In this document: positions 27,713 to 34,670 of the stretch, one piece after another | How positions within the stretch are numbered: the stretch's first letter is position 1 | Layout: each line of letters opens with the position of its first letter | From: Numida meleagris | Taxonomy: Eukaryota; Chordata; Aves; Galliformes; Numididae | DNA: 64,000 nucleotides | Assembly (NCBI RefSeq): GCF_002078875.1 | Contig: NC_034438.1 | Location: forward strand, 15,131,791-15,195,790 | Reading direction: 5' to 3' | Position numbers and translations under genes: made by a program | Notes under the pieces: model-generated | Seen by the model: only the letters and a program-made list of their open reading frames with translations | The model's database searches: none | What the model was told of the DNA's origin: nothing

Positions 27713-27720
27713 CTCTTATA
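27713..27720 (-). promoter_or_regulatory. candidate TATA box, minus-strand promoter
   Basis: The minus strand reads TATAAGAG here, directly downstream (in minus sense) of the CpG island that begins at 27,721 on the plus strand. The usual 25-31 base spacing would put transcription start near 27,689-27,694, directed leftward into the AT-rich desert. The sequence is a good but not perfect match to TATAWAWR, and there is no strong initiator at the expected place. If real, the transcript would be non-coding or start with a 5' untranslated exon, since the next short frames carry no recognisable protein. Confidence 0.35.
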
Positions 27721-28075
27721 GCCGGCGGCAGCAGGGCACCGCAGCCGGCCCCGCTGAAGCAGCCCCGCGGCCCGCCGGGGCCGGCAGGTGGCAATACAGC
27801 ACCGCGGGACGCCGCTGAGCTCAGCAGGACGCCGCTGCCCGCCGCCGCCGCGGGGCCGCGCTGCTGCACCGTCGCTGCCGCCGTTGCCACCTCCGACGGG
27901 GCGGACCGGGTTGGGGGCCTGGCAGACCGCTCCCCCCCGCCGAGGCAGCGCGGGCAGCGCCGCGGGGTCTGACCCAGGGAGGTCAGCTCGGGGAACGGGC
28001 CGGCGAGAAGGGCGGGGGGGCTGCGGCTCCGGTGTTTAAACCGGGCGTAGAAACGCGGCGGAGACAGATCCGCGC
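27721..28075. promoter_or_regulatory. CpG island 1
   Basis: Strongly GC-rich with very frequent CpG: the 60 bases 27,841-27,900 contain 12 CpG dinucleotides, which is exceptional against the CpG-poor flanks. Such density means the region is kept unmethylated in the germ line, as at promoters. It contains many GGGGC/GCCCC (SP-type) boxes. Open frames here are alanine/proline/glycine/arginine-rich artefacts of GC content. It is bordered on its left by the TATA-like box at 27,713. Confidence 0.8.
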
Positions 28076-28304
28076 ATTAATCTGTTGCAATTAGCGTTAT
28101 AACCCGCGCCGGTTCAGCCCATACTAAAGACAAAGCTTCGTGCAAATCGCCCTCCCCTTCCCCATCCCCCGCTCCCGCGGTCTGATGCTGTTTCCCAGTC
28201 TGTTTTTAATGACACGGTACGCGGAGTAACTTAAAATTAATTACAAGGTTCCTGGCTAAAAGGAAGGGGGGAGGCAGTGTCATTAAGCGGGTTTGGTATT
28301 CAGA
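28076..28304. promoter_or_regulatory. AT-rich block with homeodomain-type sites between CpG islands
   Basis: A short AT-rich spacer between two CpG islands, holding GCATTAATCTG, GCAATTAGCG and AAATTAATTACAAG. The TAAT/ATTA cores are typical homeodomain sites. The position between islands and the lack of repeats suggest an enhancer or promoter-proximal element. This is inference only. Confidence 0.3.
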
Positions 28305-28475
28305 TCCCGAGCCACCTGCGCTTGGCAGCGGTGCCCGGCTCGGGGCAGCGGCGGGTCTGGGCGGCTTCTCAGCTCCGCTTCTCGGGCAGCCCAGGCTCGT
28401 AGCGCTCGGCCGCTGCGGGTGGCGGAGCTCGGCGAAGGTACGGCCTCGAGGGCGGCCAGAGGGGGGCACAGCCGC
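28305..28475. promoter_or_regulatory. CpG island 2
   Basis: GC-rich and CpG-rich segment ('gcagcggtgcccggctcggg', 'agcgctcggccgctgcgg'). It ends just before a long pyrimidine microsatellite. No convincing coding frame; a weak donor-like AAG|GTACGG occurs near 28,436. Confidence 0.7.
28456..28469 (+). promoter_or_regulatory. candidate CTCF site
   Basis: CCAGAGGGGGGCAC agrees with the core CTCF consensus CCASYAGRKGGCAS at 12 of 14 positions by my count; the mismatches are in the YA dinucleotide. It lies at the edge of CpG island 2. A boundary site beside a developmental regulatory hub would be plausible. Confidence 0.3.
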
Positions 28476-28564
28476 CTCCAGGTGGAGGTGGAAGAGAGCT
28501 TTTTGGGGTGGAGAGCCGCGTCCGTCTGGGACAGGGGGAGTTTTTAGGTTTCCCAGCTGGAGCT

Positions 28565-28566
<2 letters not shown>

Positions 28567-28652
<86 letters not shown>
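28567..28652 (+). repeat. (TTTC)n microsatellite, left side of gap
   Basis: Pure TTTC tetranucleotide array, 86 bases up to the assembly gap. The apparent long open frame through it is serine/phenylalanine/leucine low complexity created by the repeat and the Ns. Confidence 0.97.
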
Positions 28653-29258
28653 NNNNNNNNNNNNNNNNNNNNNNNNNNNNNNNNNNNNNNNNNNNNNNNN
28701 NNNNNNNNNNNNNNNNNNNNNNNNNNNNNNNNNNNNNNNNNNNNNNNNNNNNNNNNNNNNNNNNNNNNNNNNNNNNNNNNNNNNNNNNNNNNNNNNNNNN
28801 NNNNNNNNNNNNNNNNNNNNNNNNNNNNNNNNNNNNNNNNNNNNNNNNNNNNNNNNNNNNNNNNNNNNNNNNNNNNNNNNNNNNNNNNNNNNNNNNNNNN
28901 NNNNNNNNNNNNNNNNNNNNNNNNNNNNNNNNNNNNNNNNNNNNNNNNNNNNNNNNNNNNNNNNNNNNNNNNNNNNNNNNNNNNNNNNNNNNNNNNNNNN
29001 NNNNNNNNNNNNNNNNNNNNNNNNNNNNNNNNNNNNNNNNNNNNNNNNNNNNNNNNNNNNNNNNNNNNNNNNNNNNNNNNNNNNNNNNNNNNNNNNNNNN
29101 NNNNNNNNNNNNNNNNNNNNNNNNNNNNNNNNNNNNNNNNNNNNNNNNNNNNNNNNNNNNNNNNNNNNNNNNNNNNNNNNNNNNNNNNNNNNNNNNNNNN
29201 NNNNNNNNNNNNNNNNNNNNNNNNNNNNNNNNNNNNNNNNNNNNNNNNNNNNNNNNNN
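28653..29258. other. assembly gap (606 N)
   Basis: A run of N bounded on both sides by pyrimidine microsatellite. The missing sequence is most simply more CTTT-type repeat, but an embedded unique segment cannot be excluded. The true length is not known from the N count. Confidence 0.99.
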
Positions 29259-29623
29259 CTTCCTTCTTTCCTTTCTTTCCTTTCTTTCCTTTCTTTCCTT
29301 TCTTTCCTTTCTTTCCTTCTTTCTTCCTTCCTTCCTTCCTTCCTTTCGCTCTTTCTCTCCCTCTCTCCCTCTCTCCCTCTCTCCCTCTCTCCCTCTCTCC
29401 CTCTCTCCCTCTCTTACTCGCTCTCTTTCTCGCTCTCTTTCTCTCTTCCTTTCCTTCCTTCTTTCTTTCTTTCTCTCTCTCTTTCTTTCTTCCTCTCTTT
29501 CTTTCTGTTTCTCTGTTTCTCTCTCTCTTTCTTCCTTTCTTCCTTTCTTCCTTTCTTCCTTTCTTCCTTTCTTCCTTTCTTCCTTTCTTCCTTTCTTCCT
29601 TTCTTCCTTTCTTTCCCTCCTTT
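29259..29623 (+). repeat. complex polypyrimidine satellite, right side of gap
   Basis: Several different repeat units in series: (CTTTCCTTT)n, then CTTCC runs, then (CTCTCTCC)n at about 29,357-29,413, then mixed CTTT/CTCT, then a clean (CTTTCTTC)n block at about 29,530-29,610. With a few single-base interruptions the plus strand is all pyrimidine. Long mirror-symmetric polypyrimidine DNA of this kind can form triplex (H-DNA) and is difficult to sequence, matching the gap next to it. Confidence 0.95.
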
Positions 29624-30594
29624 AAGACCTACATGATTTCTTTCCGTAGAAACTGTCTTGCTTTCTGGTGTGTACTTATCTAACCCTCACCTCTGAAGAT
29701 AAATGCTTCAGAACGCGGAGAGGACATACCTGGAAAATGCACTGTGCTGTGGGGAGGACAGCAGGATGGATGTGAGGGCTACTGAAATGCTTAAAAACGC
29801 AGCATCTAATAAGAGTGTTGTTGCATAGAGTTCTCTGTAATCTAGCCACGAGAAAAATACTATAATCGGTCTTTCTGACAAGACTTCCATCTGCATCTCT
29901 CTCTCTCACGCACACACATCTTTCTGTTTGTCTTCTCTATATTCTGCTTTTATTACAAGAAGTTTGTTAATTCGGCATTTCAGCGTTGTTGGCTTCAGAC
30001 TACAGTGCTATAGAAGCTCTTTTTTTTACCAAACTAGGCTGAAAAAAAAATCCCCCAAGCCTCCACTTAACGGCACAACTGGTATGTATAAATAAAATCT
30101 TCATTTTTTAAAGTGACGTGGATGTGGTTTACTCTGTAGCCTCAGTAATTTAAACAGCACCTATCTGCTGCAGATAGAGTTGCCATGCACGTCTCTACTA
30201 GTGAGTTTGAAAATTCGAACCCGGCTTTGATTTATTTCCTTTCTATCAGTGATTAATGCGCCGTAATTAGCTAATCTCAAAGTCATTATTTACAACCGGG
30301 GCAGACAAAGGGAAAAACTGATGATCCAGCACTTAAGTCGGTTTGAAATTATGGAACGGAAAGAGATGTTTAGGTCTCGGTTCGGAACCGACCAGCCCAG
30401 CCCCAGGGTTGTCTCGGGAATAATAGCAACAACAACAGTAATAACGTTTCAGTTAATCCATTAATTATCGCTGCTGGTTTTTGGTGGTTTTCATGATTTT
30501 TTTTTTTTTCCGGGCGGAAAATGTACTCGCATCATCTCTGAGATTCAAAAAGAAAGAAAAAAGTAAGTATCTGCCTGGAACCATCTCCCTGCCA
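29624..30594. promoter_or_regulatory. AT-rich segment with candidate enhancer core at 30,130-30,320
   Basis: Non-coding segment between the satellite and CpG island 3. The core from about 30,130 to 30,320 has a perfect 17-base palindrome, CTATCTGC-T-GCAGATAG (30,161-30,177), carrying two inverted GATA-type sites. It also has a homeodomain cluster GTGATTAATGCG / GTAATTAGCTAATC (about 30,250-30,275) and ends with a TAATCCATTAATTA string at 30,454-30,467. A TATAAATA string is at 30,087-30,094 on the plus strand. No repeats are recognised. Candidate conserved enhancer; inference. Confidence 0.35.
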
Positions 30595-30850
30595 CTTCGT
30601 TGCGGTGTGAAGGGCGGAATCGAGCGCGTCCTGCCGGTGTGATCCCGCGGCTCCACGCGCAGCCCACCCGTGCTCGCGGGGCTCCGCGCCGCTCCCGCCG
30701 CCCGGCGCTGCCCGCAGCCGGCTGACCCCGCGCGGGACGGGGCCACTGGGGCCATGCGGGGCCGCGGGGCCCACCCGAGCCGCGCCGCGCTGCGCCTCCG
30801 GGGCTGCCGGGGGTCCTGGCTGGTGCCCGCCGGCTTCCTCGCGTTGTGCA
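30595..30850. promoter_or_regulatory. CpG island 3
   Basis: Very CpG-dense: 12 CpG in the 60 bases 30,661-30,720. A minus-strand frame of 188 codons with an ATG (30,465-31,031) runs through it, but its composition (arginine, alanine, proline, glycine) and poor start context look like a GC artefact. On the plus strand an ATG at 30,754 opens a short arginine/leucine-rich frame with no family resemblance. Confidence 0.8.
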
Positions 30851-31479
30851 GAAGAGGGGTAGCTCCGTCAAATCCTGGGGTGTTCTTTTCCCCCTTCTCT
30901 CCCATTTTGACTGTGGGAATCTGGCTTTCTAATAATAAACTATTACATCCGCCCCCGCCGCTCCCCTCCAGGGAAGATAGGGACGCTTTCGTTTGATCTG
31001 GAAATGGCAGGGGAGGCGGGAAATAAGGCATCTATGAAAATAGCGGGGAGGGAAATAAGCAATTCGATTAGGATATTTTTTACATATTTTTTTCTTAGGA
31101 GGGAAAAAATAAACAACCCGAAGGGGTGAGAGGACAGGGGCTGAGCAAATGTGTCTGATGTGAACGGACGCTGATTGTCCAAGGGAAGACGTGTAAATGT
31201 TCTTTGTTCCGATGCGTCTTGCTAGAGGCTCTCGAAAATCATCACTATCGTCACAAAAATATTAGCACCTACGAGTGGGAAAAAAAGGGGGTGGGGGGGT
31301 CAAAAATACCTAGCAAAGCAGAAACACTAGGGGTTGCATATTACAAGCGAAGCACCTTCCCCACCCTGTTTGTCATTCCTGGGGGAAAAAAAAAATCTGC
31401 AACCTTTTCAGTTGCTACTCGCTCTTCCCCTCCCTCCCCCTCACTCCTTCCCAAACAAACAATGAGTTACAGATGATCG
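30851..31479. other. mixed-composition spacer in CpG hub
   Basis: Moderate GC, with short G runs ('gtgggggggtc' at about 31,292) and several AT-rich TF-like strings. No exon recognised and no repeat family. Confidence 0.45.
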
Positions 31480-31600
31480 CCCCGCGCCCGGTGTAACGCG
31501 GCGACAGAGAGTGAACGGGAGGGGAGCCGAGCGCTGCGGGAACATCCAGGGCAGCACGGGACCGGCCGCCCTCCACGAAGACCAACATCTTCGCCTCACA
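31480..31600. promoter_or_regulatory. CpG island 4 (short)
   Basis: Short CpG-dense stretch ('gccccgcgcccggtgtaacg', 'gccgagcgctgcgggaac'). It is too short for the formal island definition on its own, but it is in series with the neighbouring islands. Confidence 0.5.
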
Positions 31601-31614
31601 TTCCTTCCTCTTCT

Positions 31615-32100
31615 TCCTCCTCTTCTTGTCCAATAAAGGATTAATTGAGACATATGAGTTATGCCTGATGCTACCTAGCCTTTAGAAAAACGAATCCGGG
31701 CTCTAAACTCCAAACAGTTTGGTGTGGGATTTTGGTTCTGGGAAATGCCCCCGTTTGTCCTAAATCCAACCACAAAGGAGGGGGCCGGGTGATAGGAGGG
31801 GAAGAGGGGGGGGGACATCTGTTTAATTTCAAGCAATAAATATGCCGGATCTGTGGCTGTTTGGGGGTTTCCATTTTTAAAGATGATTAATCCCACCTCC
31901 TCCCCCCTTTTCAATTCGACTGTAAAGAAATGGATTAGGAATGGTATCAAGAAGGATTATTCATTTATATCAGACAGATGGAGCTGTACAGTAGGGCTTC
32001 ACAGAAACAAAGAAAATGGTTTCTAAATGGTTGTTTGGCATGAATTATTTGGTGGATTTGCAAACAAGCAAGGCGCAGCACTGTACAGCAAGATGTAGGG
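31615..32100. promoter_or_regulatory. candidate enhancer with GGATTA cluster
   Basis: Four GGATTA/TAATCC strings, the core of OTX/PITX/CRX-class (K50) homeodomain sites, occur within 322 bases: 31,638-31,643, 31,888-31,893 (reverse), 31,932-31,937 and 31,954-31,959. The first sits next to a CCAATAAAGG string. The segment continues with repeat-free, conserved-looking DNA ('cagacagatggagctg', 'ggcatgaattatttgg') to about 32,100. It is sandwiched between CpG islands 4 and 5. The function is inferred from motif density only. Confidence 0.35.
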
Positions 32101-32124
32101 GAAACCCATCTGGCACCTTCCCTC

Positions 32125-32375
32125 TCTCCACCCGGAGCTGGGGGGGTTCCGGGCAGGTAGAGGAGGGCAGACCTGGCCCACGGGGAGCAGAGCCGCCAGC
32201 AGCAGGCTGCTCCGTCCTGCGGCTGCCGAGCTGCTCTGCGGGCGGGGGCCTCGGCCACCTGCCTCTCCCGGCTGCAGGGGACTCTCAGATGGAGCCGGTG
32301 TTGCTGCCCTCGGCACCGCACCCCGCGCCTCCTCCCGCCTGACCCGCTCCTCTCAGCCCCGCGTCAAAGTTTGGC
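32125..32375. promoter_or_regulatory. CpG island 5
   Basis: GC-rich and CpG-rich, with 'ctgcggctgccgagctgctc' and 'gcgggcgggggcctcggcc'. Short open frames in both orientations have no recognisable product. A G-quadruplex candidate follows at 32,385. Confidence 0.7.
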
Positions 32376-32384
32376 GCTTGGTGC

Positions 32385-32404
32385 GGGGTTGGGGGGGTGG
32401 GGGG
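32385..32404 (+). other. G-quadruplex candidate
   Basis: GGGG-TT-GGGGGGG-T-GGGGGG. The long G tracts can supply four runs of three with short loops. It lies at the edge of CpG island 5, a common place for such sequences near promoters. Confidence 0.5.
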
Positions 32405-32439
32405 AGACAATAAAGCAGCGACAAACTTTCGGAAGTGTT

Positions 32440-32780
32440 TTTAGCCGAACCAGCTCCCCTGCGATTTGTGTTTCTCCCGACATTTTTCAGGTCAGCCCCG
32501 TGTTGAAATCTCCGGCCATTTCCAACAGTTTCAAATGTGATTGACACATATGTTAATGGTTTGTTTTTGTGCAAAGCTGCTCTGCAAATTTCCAACACAA
32601 ACACATTGTGTAGATCAGATGTTAAGTATAAAAATGGTTTATTGATTGAAATAATAGAAGCATTATTTTGATTTGTCCTGACATGATGGCTGATTTATAG
32701 ATTCCTACCTCATTGATTTCTTCGTGTCCAGGCAGAGGAAAATGATCAAATCTCATGGAAATACCCTTTTGTACTAATTA
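32440..32780. promoter_or_regulatory. candidate conserved enhancer with PBX-MEIS site
   Basis: Repeat-free AT-rich segment. It contains TGATTGACA (32,538-32,546), the composite PBX-MEIS/PREP motif, and a related TGATTGAA (32,643-32,650). A perfect 11-base palindrome ACACA-T-TGTGT (32,601-32,611) contains a SOX-like CATTGTG. There are also several TAAT cores. The clean, word-rich texture resembles vertebrate conserved non-coding elements. Only alignment to other vertebrates can confirm conservation. Confidence 0.35.
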
Positions 32781-32810
32781 GGAACCCGAGATGCACATTA
32801 TATATTAATA

Positions 32811-33074
32811 CTTTTCTTTTCTCTTTTTTTCTTTTCTTTTCTTTTCTTTTCTTTTCTTTTCTTTTCTTTTCTTTNTTTCTTTTCTTTTCTTTTCTTTTCT
32901 TTTCTTTTCTTTTCTTTTCTTTTCTTTTCTTTTCTTTTCTTTTCTTTTCTTTTCTTTTCTTTCCTTTCCTTTCCTTTCCTTTCCTTTTTCCTTTTCTTTT
33001 CTTTTTCCTTTTCTTTTTCTCTCTTTTCTTTCCTTCTTTCTCTCTCCCTCTCTCTCTCTCTCTGTCTCTTTTTC
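32811..33074 (+). repeat. (TTTTC)n microsatellite with CCTTT and CT tail
   Basis: A long pentanucleotide TTTTC array with one ambiguous base (N at 32,875). It passes into CCTTT, mixed CTTTT and finally a (CT)n tail. The minus-strand lysine/glutamate/arginine-rich open frame through it is a repeat artefact. This is the second large polypyrimidine array within 4.5 kb, in the same strand sense as the first. Confidence 0.95.
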
Positions 33075-34099
33075 TAATGGGATTTACCAGATTTATTCTC
33101 TGCACCATGGAGTTGGTACGTGTGTGCCTATATTTTTTATCTTCCATGCATCTGTTTTCACTTTGCTCTTTCAATGAGCTGTAGCAGACAATAGTGAGAG
33201 AAACATCTGAAAATGCAAGGAGACACAGTTGCATATGTGTTTCATTTCTGCGGGTTAGTCAGAGAAAACAACAAAAGGACAGCTGGAGGGGGGGGGGTGG
33301 ATAAAACACACTTACAAAGGGGATTTTGACCCTGCAAGAGGGAAAGGCGAGTACAACGAAAAAGACTGCAAAAAGTAAGGAAGAACAGTAGAAATGAAGA
33401 GAGGAAAGTGTCAGGAAGAACTGTTCAAGAACAAGAATAAGAAGTTAAGGTCCCGCTGGATGTTCCCCAGTCTTTTTAAAAAGGAGTGTTAGAAAAAGGC
33501 AGCTCAATCTGGATAAACAAACTGGGAAGATGCACCTGCCGAAAATGCGTGTATGATCTGTACACACACGTGTGTGTTTTTTCATTTATACGTTTATAAT
33601 GGGGAGATCTAGAGCATACCAACGCTCTAATTGCAATAGTGCGTCGAAGAGGTAAGTCATCTCTCTCTCTCTCTTTTCCGAACGGAAAGCCAAATCCTTT
33701 GAGTAGCGAACAACAGCCATATCTGAGGCAGTGCTGGTTTGACTGGACTTGGCTTGTGTTTGCTTGTCTGTTTGTGTTACTTTTTTTGGTCGCAGAGGAG
33801 ACAGGGTTCACTGGGAGACAACCAGATGGGGAGGGAGGGCAATCTCATTGTCTGTTTGCCAGAACATCTCGTTTTGCCCTGGAAAAGGCGATCAAACGCA
33901 GCCAGGGTCCACTCAGGAAAGTAAAAGGGATGGGGAGGCGGAGGGGGGGTGGAGAGGGAGAAAGAAGAGTGGGTGCATGTGGATTTAATAGCAGTGAAAG
34001 TATTACAGGGAGATCAGATTTAGCGGGCGAGCGAGAGGGAGCTTTTGAACATCTGTCTAATGCAGCCAATAGAAGCGACATTAGTGATATTGGAGAGAG
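33075..34099. other. spacer with possible plus-strand splice donor
   Basis: No named exon. At 33,651/33,652 the plus strand has GAAGAG|GTAAGTCAT, a near-consensus 5' splice site, followed by a short CT repeat (33,660-33,675); it could end a non-coding or 5' untranslated exon. A perfect 16-base palindrome (AC)4(GT)4 with a central CACGTG E-box is at 33,562-33,577. Further on are purine-rich runs near 33,930-33,970. A 171-codon plus-strand frame (33,639-34,154) begins at a GTG and shows no family resemblance. Confidence 0.4.
33652..33657 (+). other. candidate splice donor (GAG|GTAAGT)
   Basis: The exon side ends AAGAG and the intron side begins GTAAGT, differing from the ideal U1-pairing site at one position. 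It lies within the CpG hub, downstream of the PBX-MEIS-type element, so it could mark the 3' end of a first exon of a rightward transcript. No matching acceptor or coding exon was identified. Confidence 0.25.
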
Positions 34100-34300
34100 G
34101 CAGACGCTGCCGCCGATCGGGCTGGGATTACGGGAGCCTTCCCAATCCGATTAGCCGCTGCCCCTCTCCCGCCCGCGGCGGAGCCGCAGCCTCGGGTGCC
34201 CGACGCCACCGGCTGGGAGCGGCCCCGCGGAGCCCTCCGGAGGGCACAGCGCCGGCCCCGCGGTTCCGGTCGAGCCGCTGGGGCTGAATATTCAACGATA
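34060..34300. promoter_or_regulatory. CpG island 6 with CCAAT box
   Basis: CpG-dense (10 CpG in the 60 bases 34,201-34,260). Just upstream is GCAGCCAATAGAAG, a good CCAAT box at about 34,064-34,068, and a GGATTA at 34,125-34,130. This arrangement would suit a rightward TATA-less promoter with start sites inside the island. No convincing downstream coding start was found. Confidence 0.5.
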
Positions 34301-34560
34301 CTCCGCGGTGAAATTCCACCCCACGCCCAGGGAAACCTTTATTCTAGGGCTAATTGCAATTTCCAATTCCACTTTACACTGTATCACAGAGGAGGTTAGG
34401 AAACAGGATTCCTCCGTATAATTATTGGCCTCCTTAATCCTATTCCACCGCAGATCACTTCTTACCGCAGAGTCCTATTGTCCCCTCCTCCTCGTTTTAC
34501 CAGTAATTCAAACTAGTATATATTAAAAAAACCCAGTCTGCATAATTTTAGGCAGCACAC
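34301..34560. promoter_or_regulatory. candidate enhancer with paired RUNX-type sites
   Basis: Repeat-free AT-rich segment directly after CpG island 6. It holds two ACCGCAG strings (RUNX core) at 34,447-34,453 and 34,464-34,470, starts 17 bases apart. It also has a TAATCC at 34,435-34,440, GCTAATTGCAATTTCC near 34,350, and a TATATATTAAAA string near 34,515. The texture resembles conserved non-coding DNA. Inference. Confidence 0.33.
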
Positions 34561-34670
34561 CCACGCCTCCGAGCGCGGAGCAAAGAGCGTCAATGGGCTG
34601 CGGCCCCGCGCCGAGCAGCGCCGAGCTCCTCCCGCGCCCGGCTGCCTCCCGCTCCGCATCGCCTGGTGGG
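34561..34670. promoter_or_regulatory. CpG island 7 (short)
   Basis: 'tccgagcgcggagcaaagag' and 'ccccgcgccgagcagcgccg' are CpG-dense. This is the last strongly CpG-rich segment of the hub; CpG density falls off through 34,900-35,060. Confidence 0.5.

Noticed and set aside
28508..29683. Very long open frame through the microsatellite and gap
   Set aside because: It is made of repeat-encoded serine, phenylalanine and leucine plus undefined residues from N; not a gene.
30087..30094. TATAAATA on the plus strand
   Set aside because: A perfect TATA string, but in AT-rich DNA such strings are common, and no initiator or CpG island lies directly around it.
30754..30996. Plus-strand frame beginning at an ATG in CpG island 3, with a leucine-rich stretch like a weak signal peptide
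   Set aside because: Arginines interrupt the hydrophobic part, there is no downstream domain, and the frame is typical of CpG-island artefacts.
32746..33234. Minus-strand lysine/glutamate/arginine-rich frame of 162 codons
   Set aside because: It is encoded by the (TTTTC)n array read on the other strand.
33639..34154. 171-codon plus-strand frame in the hub
   Set aside because: It starts at GTG, crosses the candidate splice donor and a CT repeat, and shows no conserved-looking domain; more likely GC-related openness.
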